DNA of 64,000 nucleotides from Adenophora triphylla var. japonica (Eukaryota > Streptophyta > Magnoliopsida > Asterales > Campanulaceae): the NCBI GenBank assembly GCA_022495995.1, contig JAFEMH010002494.1:186001-250000 (forward strand). The letters run 5' to 3'. Position numbers and translations under genes: made by a program. The notes beneath the pieces were generated by a model. The model ran no database searches. It saw nothing but the letters and a program-made list of their open reading frames with translations, and was not told the origin of the DNA. Below, in pieces: positions 19,735 through 30,790 of this stretch; positions within the stretch are counted from its first letter, which is position 1, and each line of letters starts with the position of its first letter.

Positions 19735-21069
19735 ATGAAATTTCAAAAGAAATCTTTTAACAAAAAATTCAATCCCTCCACATCTAATGCTCAACAAGAC
19801 AGCTACAAGAAGACAATTGATTGCTTCAATTGTGGAAAGCAAGGACATTACTCATCTGATTGCCCTGAACCAAGGAAACCTAGGGACAATCAGACAGCTA
19901 AGAAGATGACCTACTCAAAAGAGATCATTCACAGTTCTAAGTGCAACTGCTTCAATTGCTCCAAAAATAAACATGACAAAAACAAAGAGCAAGTCATGAT
20001 AGCTGACTCATCAAAATTCAGTGATGAAGAGTATGTGTCAAGTGATGATTCTGAAATTGAAGGAGAAGAAGCCATGATATGCCTTATAGCTGATGATGAG
20101 GAAGAATCTGACAATGAGGAAGAGATGGAAGCACTTGCTGCTGCTGATGAACTAAAAGAGGTACCCAGGAAAGGACTTTGGTATTTAGATAGTGGTTGTA
20201 GTAGACATATGACCTTCAATAAAGACTGGTTGCAACAATATTCCCCTAAAAATGGTCCAAATGTAACCTTTGGTGACAATTCCCAAGCTAAGGTCAAAGG
20301 ATCAGGAAATCTTATTACAAAAGATATCATTTTTACAAATGTGTCCTATGTAGAGGGTCTCAAACACAATTTGATCAGCATAAGTCAAATCTGTGATAAG
20401 GGATATCATGTTGTTTGCACTAAGGATAAATGCACTATTAAGGATAAAAACAATAAAGTCATCCTAACTGGATCAAGAAAAGGAAATCTCTACTGCTTAA
20501 ACTTAGAGATTGTGGAATCCTCTAATGCTCACTGCCTTCTGTCTTTCAATCAATCTGATATGTCATGGCTATGGCACAAAAGATTGGCTCACCTCAATCA
20601 CAAAACCATTTCCAAGCTTGCAAATTCAGATCTAGTCAGAGGTCTACCAAAGATCCCATTCAAAAATGATAAACTTTGCAAAGCATGCCAATGTGGGAAG
20701 CAAAAGAAATCTTCATTCAAACCCAAGACCAAGTTGGACACCTCAAGACCTATTGAACTGCTTCATATGGATCTTTTTGGACCCATACGAACTAGATCTT
20801 TAGGAGGAAAAAGATACTCCCTAGTTGTTGTTGATGATTTCACAAGATTCACTTGGATCATTCTTCTTGAATCCAAAAGTGACACCCATAGCTGTCTGAT
20901 AAAGCTGTTCAATAAAATTCAAAATCAAAAAGGGACATCCATCATCAAGATCAGATCTGACCATGGGAAGGAATTTGAGAACACAGGAGTAGAAGAATAT
21001 TGTGATTCCAAAGGCATTGATCACAATTTTTCAGCCCCAAGAACTCCCCAACAAAATGGTGTTCTTTGA
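19735..21069 (+). CDS. Gag zinc knuckle, protease and integrase N-terminal part of the copia polyprotein
   Basis: A 444-codon open stretch. The CCHC knuckle CFNCGKQGHYSSDC is at residues ~31-44. An acidic region follows, then protease WYLDSGCSRHMTFNKDW near residue 150, the pre-integrase zinc region (HKRLAHLNHKTISKL ... CKACQCGK) and the integrase core with LLHMDLFGPIRTRSLGGKRY (D), IKIRSDHGKEFENTGVEEYC (D) and TPQQNG just before the catalytic E. The frame ends at TGA 21067-21069 through a local base change, and the next ORF begins three bases earlier in another frame. Product would be a polyprotein; this copy is broken at one point. Confidence 0.88.
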   Translation: MKFQKKSFNKKFNPSTSNAQQDSYKKTIDCFNCGKQGHYSSDCPEPRKPRDNQTAKKMTYSKEIIHSSKCNCFNCSKNKHDKNKEQVMIADSSKFSDEEYVSSDDSEIEGEEAMICLIADDEEESDNEEEMEALAAADELKEVPRKGLWYLDSGCSRHMTFNKDWLQQYSPKNGPNVTFGDNSQAKVKGSGNLITKDIIFTNVSYVEGLKHNLISISQICDKGYHVVCTKDKCTIKDKNNKVILTGSRKGNLYCLNLEIVESSNAHCLLSFNQSDMSWLWHKRLAHLNHKTISKLANSDLVRGLPKIPFKNDKLCKACQCGKQKKSSFKPKTKLDTSRPIELLHMDLFGPIRTRSLGGKRYSLVVVDDFTRFTWIILLESKSDTHSCLIKLFNKIQNQKGTSIIKIRSDHGKEFENTGVEEYCDSKGIDHNFSAPRTPQQNGVL

Positions 21070-22058
21070 AAGGAAGAACAGGACAATTTGTGAGGCGGCT
21101 AGAACAATGCTTTGTCGAACACAATCTCCCAAAGTATTTTTGGGGTGAAGGCACATTACTCTTTGCAGTGTATGTTCAAAACAAAACACTAATCAACAAA
21201 TTCCACAAGAAGACTCCATATGAATTGTGGAATAACAAAGTCCCTACCATTTCCTACTTTCACAGCTTTGGAAGTAGATGCTTCATTCACAACAATGGCA
21301 AGAACAATTTGGACAAATTTGACTCCAAAAGTGATGAAGGAATTTTTCTTGGATACTCTAACACAAGCAAAGCTTATAGAGTTTACAACAAAAGAAGACT
21401 TGTTGTGGAAGAATCAATTCATGTTGACTTTGATGAAAACAATGATCAAAGTGTAACTGAGTTGTGTGATTTTGATGAAGGTTTGGGAAACCTAGATAAT
21501 CTTCCTGAAGCATCTCCCATTCTTGACTCATCTGTCCTCAATCATGAACAAGATTCATCAAATCTTCCATACATGGTTCCAAGAAACTCTTCTGACAGCC
21601 ATCCTGTTCCAGACAGCCATGAACCATCTCACTCTCATCAACAACCAAGCCAGCCAACCAAGTCAACAGCAATCTCTCCCACTTCCAATCCAATTGATGA
21701 GAAAGAAAATATTCAAATAAATGGTCATCCCTTGACTGACCCTCCTCAAAATTTTCCCTTAGCTGACAGCCAATCCTTAGCTGACAGCCATCCCAATTCC
21801 TCATGTAATCCATCTTCTAGCCACCTTCCATCTCCATCCAATAATCCTCTTTCTCCTCCCAAAACCAATGATGAAACCACCATTACCCACATCATTCCAC
21901 CCAATAAAGATCTTTACATCAGCCTTCAAATTGATAAAACCCCAGTTCCAGACAACATCCCTTTTCTCATGAGTGCATTCATATCCCAAGTGGAACCAAA
22001 GAAAATAAATGAAGCACTCCAAGATCTTGTTGGATTGAAGCCATGGAAGAAGAACTAG
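21066..22058 (+). CDS. Integrase C-terminal part and RT linker of the copia polyprotein
   Basis: Encodes [40 protein letters not shown] and [20 protein letters not shown], the standard end of copia integrase. A long Ser/Pro/His linker with repeated DSH units follows, then the start of the RT block ([17 protein letters not shown]). The first ~20 codons are out of frame with the integrase core. The DSH units correspond to GACAGCCAT, one of the forms of the element-wide TGACAGC(T/C)A motif. Confidence 0.8.
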   Translation: MKGRTGQFVRRLEQCFVEHNLPKYFWGEGTLLFAVYVQNKTLINKFHKKTPYELWNNKVPTISYFHSFGSRCFIHNNGKNNLDKFDSKSDEGIFLGYSNTSKAYRVYNKRRLVVEESIHVDFDENNDQSVTELCDFDEGLGNLDNLPEASPILDSSVLNHEQDSSNLPYMVPRNSSDSHPVPDSHEPSHSHQQPSQPTKSTAISPTSNPIDEKENIQINGHPLTDPPQNFPLADSQSLADSHPNSSCNPSSSHLPSPSNNPLSPPKTNDETTITHIIPPNKDLYISLQIDKTPVPDNIPFLMSAFISQVEPKKINEALQDLVGLKPWKKN

Positions 22059-23521
22059 AGCAGTTTGAAAGGAACAAAGTGTGGCAACTTGTTCCTAAAC
22101 CAAGAAATCAAACTGTCATTGGAACAAGATGGGTTTTTAGAAATAAGATGAATGAAGAAGGTGTTGTAGTAAGAAACAAAGCCAGACTGGTTGCCCAAGG
22201 ATATAGACAAGAAGAAGGTATTGACTATGATGAGACCTTTGCACCTGTTGCAAGACTTGAAGCTATAAGGCTATTCCTTGCCTATGCTTCATTCAAGAAG
22301 ATGAAAATATTCCAGATGGATGTCAAGAGTGCATTTCTAAATGGAGTTTTAAATGAAAAGGTGTTTGTATCTCAACCCCCTGGATTTGAGCACCCAAAGT
22401 TTCCTGATCATGTATTCAAACTGAACAAAGCATTGTATGGGCTTAAACAAGCACCAAGAGCTTGGTATGATACCCTATCTAGATATCTCCTTGGCAAAGG
22501 ATTTACCAAGGGCCATATTGATAATACTTTGTTTATCAAAAAATATGGAGATGATCAGTTGCTCATCCAAGTCTATGTTGATGACATCATCTTTGGCTCA
22601 TCAAATGAGGACTTGTGCACTGAATTTGGAGATATTATGAAGGATCAGTTTGAAATGAGCATGATTGGTGAGCTCACCTTCTTCTTAGGACTCCAAGTCA
22701 AACAAATGAAGGAAGGAATCTTCATCAACCAAGCCAAATACACAAGGGATATGATCAAGAAGTTTGACATGCAAACTGCTTCCCCTGCCAAAACACCCTT
22801 GTCAACCACAACCAAACTCCATGCTGATCTAGATGGTCAAAGTGTAAATCCAACACTTTACAGAAGCTACATTGGATCTCTTCTTTATGTAACAGCTTCA
22901 AGACCTGACATTATGTTTAGTGTATGTCTTTGTGCTAGATTTCAAGCTAATCCCAAGGAATCTCATCTCTCTGCTGTCAAGAGAATTCTAAGATATCTCA
23001 AAGGAACCCCTGATTTTGGCTTGTGGTATCCCACTGAATCCCCATTCTCTCTAATTGGATTCACTGATTCTGACTATGTTGGATGTAATCTAGATAGAAA
23101 ATCCACAAGTGGTGGATGCCAGTTTATTGCCTCAAGAATCATTTCATGGTCAAGCAAAAAGCAAACCTCAGTTGCCACTTCAACAGCTGAGGCTGAGTAT
23201 ATTGCTGCAGGCTTGTGTTGTTCACAAATTCTTTATCTTAAAAGTCAACTTCAAGACTTTGGAATTGAATTATCCAACATTCCCATCTTCTGTGACAACT
23301 CAAGTACTATTGCCATGACAGAAAACCCTGTCCAACATTCAAAAACAAAGCATATTGAGGTCAGACATCATTTCATCAGGGATCATGTTGAAAAAGGGAA
23401 TATCAACCTTGCAAAAGTTTGCACTGAGGACAATGTCTCTGATATTCTCACAAAAGCCATGGATGAAAAGAGGTTTGAGATATTAAGAGCCATGCTTGGT
23501 ATGATAAATATGCCAAAATAA
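22043..23521 (+). CDS. Reverse transcriptase and RNase H of the Sirevirus-like copia
   Basis: An open 492-codon stretch, overlapping the previous ORF by 16 nt because of a frameshift. RT motifs include [40 protein letters not shown] and the catalytic [14 protein letters not shown]. RNase H motifs are [46 protein letters not shown] and [20 protein letters not shown]. The stop TAA is at 23519-23521. It looks complete across both catalytic domains, so this element's enzymes are better preserved than those of the Retand-type element. Confidence 0.92.
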   Translation: MEEELEQFERNKVWQLVPKPRNQTVIGTRWVFRNKMNEEGVVVRNKARLVAQGYRQEEGIDYDETFAPVARLEAIRLFLAYASFKKMKIFQMDVKSAFLNGVLNEKVFVSQPPGFEHPKFPDHVFKLNKALYGLKQAPRAWYDTLSRYLLGKGFTKGHIDNTLFIKKYGDDQLLIQVYVDDIIFGSSNEDLCTEFGDIMKDQFEMSMIGELTFFLGLQVKQMKEGIFINQAKYTRDMIKKFDMQTASPAKTPLSTTTKLHADLDGQSVNPTLYRSYIGSLLYVTASRPDIMFSVCLCARFQANPKESHLSAVKRILRYLKGTPDFGLWYPTESPFSLIGFTDSDYVGCNLDRKSTSGGCQFIASRIISWSSKKQTSVATSTAEAEYIAAGLCCSQILYLKSQLQDFGIELSNIPIFCDNSSTIAMTENPVQHSKTKHIEVRHHFIRDHVEKGNINLAKVCTEDNVSDILTKAMDEKRFEILRAMLGMINMPK

Positions 23522-23822
23522 AAGGTTGTTCTTCATAAATAAAAAGAGGCTTACATCTTGGGTAATCTTTGTCACAATGTTGCCTGACAGCTATTCCCTC
23601 ATAAACATTCCTGATAGCCATCCACTGATAGCTATCTTTCCAAAACCCATGAAAATCAAAGACAACAACAAAAACATACAACAAAAAACATACAACAACC
23701 CTTGAAATCTCTCTCTCTCATCTTCCTTCACCCAACAAAAGCTTCCTCCAAACCATACAATCTTCAAAACCAGCTCCCCTCTTAAAACCCACACCTTAGG
23801 CATCGGACATTCTTTGGAAATG

Positions 23823-24692
23823 TCACGGTCTCTCAGATCCTCCTCCGGCACTCATTCCTTCATTTCTAGCCTCCTGAGTTGATTGCAAGGTCTGTTGATA
23901 CCTTTGCAACCATATTGGGTGCCTCTCCAAGAAAGGATCAATGGAAGTGACTGAATATTGAAGAGAAGGACTTGCTCTCCTTGGCCACCACTCTTCAACT
24001 GCATCATATGGCTGAAGCAAACCCTCCATTGGAGTCACAAAGCTAAAATCTCCAGAAAAAGAACCATTCCCTTCAACTGCAAAAGGTTGACCAACACTTG
24101 ACTCCACTCTCTCCACGGCGGGAACTCTAGCAGGACTAAAGCAACCTATCACCTGGTTGAATAGGTATGAGATTGTTGAAGAAGGAGATATATGCACTCC
24201 TGCAAAGTTATCCCCTCTCCCCTCCAACAAACCAACCCCTGGAGAGAGTGAATCCCTACTCACTGGAGTATACAGCTTCTCAGGCTTACCCTTTTTCTTG
24301 ACAGCTAAGCTCCTTTCCATTGCTGTCTGAGCCCTATCTTGCTTAACCAATTCCCCCAATGTATAAACCCTTTCCACCTTATTTTTTCCCTTACTAGTCT
24401 CCCCCTGATCAACCTTGATAGTCTTTCCAAAGAGCCTTATTCCCTCTCCCTCTCTACTGTCAATTTTCTCTCTGACAGCTATCTGCTTAACACCATAGTC
24501 CTGATCCTCTCTCACTCTCTTGTTCTTACCTTTGTCTCTCACTCCCTCTGAACTTTCAAGAACATTGAAGGACTCTCTCTCTATCTCCATTTTATCCCCA
24601 CTCAAATCATCCTCACAATTCTTCCCAAAAACCAACTTTTTTGCTGTTTGAGCCATAATTTTTGGGTTAAACTTTGAAGAAAATCTACCCAT
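23823..24692 (-). CDS. Antisense 289-aa ORF in the post-pol region of the copia, function unknown
   Basis: A long open frame on the strand opposite to pol, starting MGRFSSKFNPKIMAQTAKKL at 24692. It is rich in Lys/Glu/Arg in the first 110 residues, with DKGKNKRVREDQDYG and TLGELVKQDRAQTAMERSLA. A more hydrophobic middle with ISYLFNQVIGCFSPARVPAV follows, and a Trp/Arg C-terminus with VEEWWPRRASP and HPIWLQRYQQTLQSTQE. I do not recognise a family. The frame survives 870 nt in a copy whose other ORFs are damaged. The next gene on the opposite strand starts 483 bp away (25176), giving a divergent pair. Alternatives are a chance ORF in skewed sequence, or a captured host fragment. Confidence 0.6.
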   Translation of the reverse strand: MGRFSSKFNPKIMAQTAKKLVFGKNCEDDLSGDKMEIERESFNVLESSEGVRDKGKNKRVREDQDYGVKQIAVREKIDSREGEGIRLFGKTIKVDQGETSKGKNKVERVYTLGELVKQDRAQTAMERSLAVKKKGKPEKLYTPVSRDSLSPGVGLLEGRGDNFAGVHISPSSTISYLFNQVIGCFSPARVPAVERVESSVGQPFAVEGNGSFSGDFSFVTPMEGLLQPYDAVEEWWPRRASPSLQYSVTSIDPFLERHPIWLQRYQQTLQSTQEARNEGMSAGGGSERP

Positions 24693-25175
24693 TTGTGTTT
24701 GTAAAACAATCTGAATAATTTTCCTCTAAAGTTGTCATTGTTTTATAGGCAATTTTCACCTAGCTATCTCGCATGCCATCATCATTCAAACTAGACTTAA
24801 CTGTCAGAGTTTTCTTTCAAACAGCTAGGTTAAAGCAACTTTTATGTGATTTGATCGTGTTAATTGCTCACAATTGTCACTTCCTTTGCCGTTTCTTCCC
24901 CTGCAAAGCTTCTTGAAAAAGGGAATGTTCTTCTTGTGTTTTGTGGGAATTAATGTCTCAACGTGGGGAAGGGTAAAAACCACTGTTCATATGAACAGTT
25001 ACTTAACTTTGAAACCCCCAATGCCCATTAAAACCTACGTTCCACTCATCATTTATCTCTCTCTCTTTCGCAATCACCAAAATTCCTATTTCATTAACCC
25101 TCGCCTTAAAATTCATCTCTTTCCCTCTCTAATTTAACATCGTATTCCTTCAACACTAATTCCTTTAAACCATCA
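24693..25175. promoter_or_regulatory. Intergenic region between the divergent copia ORFs
   Basis: No ORF of note. It lies between the antisense ORF start (24692) and the sense ORF start (25176), so a bidirectional promoter here is plausible. Near 24690-24740 the sequence reads TAGAGGAAAATTATTCAGAT on the minus strand. Pyrimidine-rich tracts (TCTCTCTCTCT) lie near 25057. TGACAGC-like motifs occur near 24801-24830. Confidence 0.4.
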
Positions 25176-27402
25176 ATGGCGGACTCCAAAGCTATTTACC
25201 CGTATGCTCATGGTTATTTCATCAAACCTAACTTTTATGAGATCAAGTTGGAATCCTCATCAAAGAACTTCTTGAGGTAAATGAATTAATTGATTTCATG
25301 GGAGCTAGACCTCCAATCTATGAAGAACTATGCAGAGAGATTTATTTGGTGGGCAACAGAAACAGAGACAACAACTCAATAACTGCCACCATAGACAATG
25401 TAAAGATAACCATTACTCAAGAAATGGTCAGTAAGGTCTATGGGATCCCAAACAAAGAAGATGCAGTGAAAAATATTTGGGATAGAGGGTCGATGATTGA
25501 AGACAGTTTATGAGAAATTTCTTGGTATTAAGGTCCCTGACTTCAAGGCTGTTCAAGACAAAGCAATGGTGAAAAACAAAGATGATATCTTCAAGTCAAC
25601 CCTGATGGATGTGGTCAACAAAGCCATTGATGGCAAGCAATCCTCATTTGATCAAATGGGATCAAATGAATGGAAGCAAATGCTGAGCTTGATGACCAAG
25701 GACACAAACTGGTGCATTGTCCTTCTACATAACTTTCAACTGGCAGTCTCAACCTCTACTCTCAAGTTCAAAAAACAAGGTGGGAAGATGAACAACTTCA
25801 GGTTTATGAGTGGAATTCTTCATGATCTAATCCCTAAGCTCAAAACTCCTCTACCCAAGAAGTGGCTCAAGACAGTGAAGCTGTCAGAAACAAGGTGTTT
25901 CAATGAAAGAACCTTTTCATTGAAACAAAAGAAAGGAATTGCTATGAAAGCTGGAGATATGAGCCTTGAAAGTTTCAAAGAAGCCCAAGAAAAGTTGCTT
26001 GAAGAAACAAGAATAAAGATTGAACACTGGAAGGAGTTGGTTGCATTGGCTACAAGTAGGAGAATAAAAAGGGGAGTGAAGACCAATGTCAAGAAAACAG
26101 GGGTGTTAAAGAAGACTGTGGTATCTCCTAGCAAAAAGGGCAAAAGCAAGGATGGTCAAATGACTGACAGTGACAAAACCTTGTCTGATAGCCATAGGGT
26201 GGATGTGGAAGAAAGAGGTGCTGTTGATAGCCATAGAGATGACACCATGGAGCAAACTCATGCTGGTGATGCTGATGTAGATCCTCAAGAACTCCAGGCA
26301 GCTATCAAATTGTCAAAAACACAAAGATAAAGGAAAGCAACCTCTCGACGGCTATCCCTACCAAGCGTACAAATACCCGATCCAAGGTACAATCCTCCTT
26401 ATCCATTCTGTCTAAAACTTTGCCAAAGAAAAGAAAACTAGAAAAGAAAGCCCCCAAGGCCAAGAAAACCAAAATAACTACCCTTCCATTTCTCCTAAAT
26501 CCACTTCGTCACCCAAGAGTGGACAAGTCATCCACACCCACCAGTCATCGTTAGCCATTGAAGCTATCCTTAATCTAAAAGAACCATCAGAGAAGCAACC
26601 TTTAAGGGGGAACATTGATGAGAATATCCCCTCTACCCAACCTCAACAGTTAGACAAAATCCTGAGAGCAATTGATGCTATTGAGTTGGATGGAAACCCT
26701 GACACTGAAAAAGCTGTTCTGTTGTTTCTTGATGATGTTCTTAGTAAGGAAGAATCATTAATGGCCCTAGATGAACTCAGGTCTAGGTTTATGAAGAAAA
26801 GGAGTGGACTTGGAGAGACATCTAGTAACCCCAAGGTGACAGCTATGGATGTAGATATCCAAACCTTCCCTTCCATTCCTGAGACTGAGGCTGTGAATGA
26901 ACCTACCCCAACTGTTGAAATTGATAGGGGGAATCTTGATAATATCACTGAGGTTATTCAAAGTCTCAAGAAGGTTGGAGTTGAAATAGATCCAAATCAA
27001 GTCTCAAAGGGAGATTCAATCATAAATGCTTGCAAGGGACTTGTGTTTGATGGGACTACAGAAAGTGAGGAAGCCCTGACAGCTATCCTTGAGAAAAAGT
27101 TGGCCAAAAGAGAAGTAAGGGCAGCCTTAAACCTCCTTAAATCTCAGTTCAATTCCAATATTCTCAATCAAAGTCTTGGCCAAGCCTCTGAGTCAATCCC
27201 AACTGTTTCAACCCAAGCCTCTGCACCTTCCAAACCAATTTCTCCAATCCCTGAAAATGAACCTTTTGAAGCCTCTCCTCAAAGTCCAATTCTAGCTGGA
27301 CATGGTCAAGATATGTCTGACAGTGATCCCATTCTTGACAGCCCTGACAGCCATCCAAGCCATTCTATTCCTCCTACTCAAGCATATCTTCCCAAGAAAT
27401 AA
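25176..27402 (+). pseudogene. Sense ORF3 of the copia, N-terminal and middle parts (frameshifted)
   Basis: Starts MADSKAIYPYAHGYFIKPNF at 25176. A frameshift near 25270 moves it into the frame giving ELIDFMGARPPIYEELCREI and TITQEMVSKVYGIPNKEDAV. Another near 25505 leads to a 277-codon block (25497-26330) with MLSLMTKDTNWCIVLLHNFQ and SFKEAQEKLLEETRIKIEHW. A third part (26686-27402) has paired Asp/Glu-rich segments such as LFLDDVLSKEESLMALDELR. The opening region resembles, in a general way, the plant transposon-associated domain found in additional ORFs of LTR elements (short motif plus 'xYGIPN'). Function unknown. TGACAGCTAT occurs in several reading frames within it. Confidence 0.6.
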
Positions 27403-27435
27403 TCTTGGATCCTTAGCTGTGGCATTGACTTCTCT

Positions 27436-28345
27436 ATGTCTTCCATCAAGGCAGCAAGAACAAGGTTGGCCCATGTAACTCATTTCCCAGAAATTGCAAA
27501 CCCATTTACCTATCCAAAATTCTGGGAACTATCAAGAAATGGTTTGATAATGGTAGCAAGAAACCTTGCAGGGTTAGTCTTCTTTGCCTATGAAAAATGG
27601 CAAGTGTCAAGAACCTCATCAACCTCCAACTTTGTTCACCAAATCCCATCCTTCCCAAAGTTCATCACTCCCAATACTCTTCTTGATTGGGAAGTTCTCT
27701 TCAGCCAACTTATCTCTCCTTCACTCAATTCATGCCTGTATATGCCAAAGGGTCTAGTCTTCACCCTGTGCACTGACCTTGCAAAATCATTTTTCCTTTC
27801 TCTGTTTGAACAAAAGTATGCCCTCATGCTTTTGATAAGCAAAATGGTCAACATTTTTCCCCCAACCCTTAATCCAGGAATTGAGCCCTACCTTTCTCCC
27901 TTCATCACTGTTGATCCCATGAACTTCACCTCTCCCAATGAAAACTCTCACTTCATGAACTTGGTCTCTATTCCTGAGATCAAAGAATTCAGAGAATCCA
28001 TAGCTGACAGTCAAAACAGAACCAAAACTGTTATTGATCTTTCCTCAGACTCTGACAGTGATGATGATGATGCTCCTTCAAGTCCAGATCAAGAACCTCC
28101 AATAACAATTCCATCTCCTACATTTACCAACCCTCCTCAGCAATCCACTCATTCCTTTCCTGAAGCTCAAGTCTCAGTTCAATCACAACCAGATCAATCC
28201 ATTGGGCCCATGAAAAATAAGAGAACAAGGAACAAGAAGAAGCATTTGTGGGGCACAATGAGAATCAGAAATGATCAGATGCCCCTTACAAGAGCTCAAC
28301 TAAAATCAAAGGAAGATAAGTTCTTCAAGTATGATGAGAGGATGT
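27436..28345 (+). CDS. ORF3 C-terminal part of the copia, with SUMO-interaction-like motif
   Basis: Begins MSSIKAARTRLAHVTHFPEI and is open to the point where the solo LTR enters after GATGT (28341-28345). It resumes at 40175 for another 45 codons to TGA 40308-40310, with WEWNNEFYYRGVEPDMRREL and a charged, probably coiled-coil end. At about residue 196 it has TVIDLSSDSDSDDDDAP, a hydrophobic VIDL core followed by Ser/Asp, which is the pattern of SUMO-interacting motifs. Near residue 260 the basic run KNKRTRNKKKH could be a nuclear localisation signal. Hydrophobic stretches near residues 110-140 (LCTDLAKSFFLSLF, ALMLLISKMVNIF) are present, so a membrane role cannot be excluded. It may be the last exon or last part of one long ORF3. 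Confidence 0.65.
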
Positions 28346-30790
28346 TGTGAGCACCCCAACCCGGGACCTAACACGTGTCCCGAGCTAAGGGAGCTCAAAC
28401 TAAGAAAAACCATCCCTATTTTTAAAACATTTATTTGCCTTGAAAAGAAAACCACCTTTCACACTTACAAATTTTAAAATCAATTAGTAATATCTCTACT
28501 TAGAGGAAATCCAACCATAACTTTAATAAACCGATATCTGGTCAAATACATTGGAAACCTTAATTAACATCTGCTTAACAAAAGGGTTTTCCATACAAAA
28601 TATAAAAGAGGAATACTTAACAAATACTCCTAACAATCCATTCCTATACTTAACTTGTCAAGTCCCAAAAGCAAAGTCCACAATGATACCCCGGCCTCAC
28701 TGGTTCGGGTCACCTGTCTCGGAATCTAAAACAAGAAAGGGAGAGGGGTGAGAATAAATCTCAATGAGCTATTATGGATGCAGCAAGATGCCATACAAGA
28801 TGCAACACGTAGCATGGCAACATTTAACACATTATGAAAGCAGTAACACCTTACGTTACCTCATTTTACCTTTTTCCGTCTGAACAATAAGTCGTACAAC
28901 GTTGGGAGTAAAACTCCACTCTTTGGTGAACTGCCCTACGCACATTCACCGCTTATAGGTCTCATACCCCGTAGATCCATATAAGAAAACAGGATACATA
29001 TATGACCCCTATATTTAGTGTATCATATACTATCATCGCCATCAGAGAGCCGTTGGCTTCATACGAGCATTCCCCTGGTTTCTCCTAATCGCAGCAGCAT
29101 GTAAAGGCTACTTATCACTCAAGACAAAGAGCCGCACCGCCCCCACCCTGTGGCCACAGAGTGGGGAAGGGTCACCGATATGATGAACCTTCAATCACTT
29201 ATTGAACAAATCAATAATTGATTGACTTCCATCATACCCACCCGAACATATACACATTCAAGCACATAATAGATACTTGAATTATAATCCACAAAATGGG
29301 ATAATCATATAATAACATGGTAATGTATACTCATGCAAATCAATACCATAGTGCAACAATTTATGTAATGCACAATGCATAATATCCTCCATGCATATGA
29401 ACTCAATTGAGGTACAATATAACCACATAATCCACACCGGGATACAAAATAATCATGTACCAAATTAATCCACACCGGGATACAAAATAATCAAGTACCA
29501 ATTAATCCACACCGGGATACAACACAACAACATGCTCATCTTCCATTAACGAAATAGTGAAACTTATGGTTTCTACGCTATTTCTAACTAATCACCAAGG
29601 ATAGGGGAACAAGTAAGGTCATCAAGTACTTTAAACCAATCCTACGGAGTCATTACTTAACCTTGAATGAGCTTAATGAAAGTGCAAGATCTACTTCCCA
29701 AGTTCTAGCCATATTGGAGAAGTACGCATAAATCTTAATAACCAATTTCAGAACACATTCTATATTACCAAGTCTCTATAAGAATTTGTGCTAATTTAAC
29801 TAGTTGGAGTTGCATTCTTAAGTGGCCCCAAAGTTCTACTTGAGTCTAGGTTAAAAGGAGTGAATCCTATCCGAATTGGATTAGGTCCTATCAATTTATA
29901 ATGGTTAGAGATTATTCCCCGAGGTTATTAGCAAAAATCAGCAAAAGAGAAGAACTGGGGAAGATCTGGTGACATGGGCGACCGCCCATGTCACTTGGGC
30001 GACCGCCCAAGTGAGTTACAAGAAGAGCCCACATTCTGCCGCCTCGGGCGGCCGTCAGCCCCTATGGGCGACCGCCCATGGCCCCTTTCAAAGACACATA
30101 CGAATTTCCAACTTAATTTTCTTAGTGTATTTCCTTTTTAATCTTTCCAAATTTCATGAATACTAAAGGGGTTCTCAAACCTTACATAACTCAACTTCAA
30201 TCATCTAACCCAAATAAATATAAATCTAGATTACCCACCACAAGAATTTCAACCCATCTCATTAACATTTTTCAAGTTAAACTCTCTTAACCCAACCAAA
30301 CACATTTTCTTATACTATTGATCAACTTCTATGAACCAAAACCTCATTCTCCAATATTAACCAAATTTCCTAAACCCTAAGAAGATTTCAATTCATCAAA
30401 CCATTAAAATACAACAACAATAACAACATATTTCATGAGCATTCAAAGAAGGGAAAATCATAATAACTCACTTTTGGATTTTATAAGGAAGGTTGATCTA
30501 TTTAGCTAGATGAACTCCCCAAGATGATCCAACTCCAAAGGTGCTCCTAAACTTGAGTTTGGTGGAAGATTTGCTTGGCTTCAAGAATGGAGCTTGAAAG
30601 CTTCCATGGAAGATCTTCAATGGTTTCTCTAGGAGGAAGTATGAACAAAATGAAGAAGGAGGAAGAAGAGTGAGGAGTAAGAGGGAGTAGGGGAAAAAGG
30701 TGAGGAGGATGATGAAGGGGGGGGGGCCGGATGGAGGGGTATGGGGGAGAGGAGAGGGGAACACTTGGAGGCCTAGGAAGAGTCTTAAAC

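Noticed and set aside
19929..20330. 133-aa minus-strand ORF within copia gag-pol
   Set aside because: It is the shadow of the acidic gag region (Ser-rich because GAT/GAA codons reverse to ATC/TTC) and has no independent support.
27787..28014. Minus-strand ORF opposite ORF3
   Set aside because: Short and without features; unlike the 289-aa antisense ORF at 23823-24692 it overlaps a well-supported sense ORF.
29425..29530. CRISPR-like short repeats (ATCCACACCGGGATACAA x3)
   Set aside because: Only three units, nearly contiguous, within a plant LTR and with no cas genes; a simple tandem duplication.
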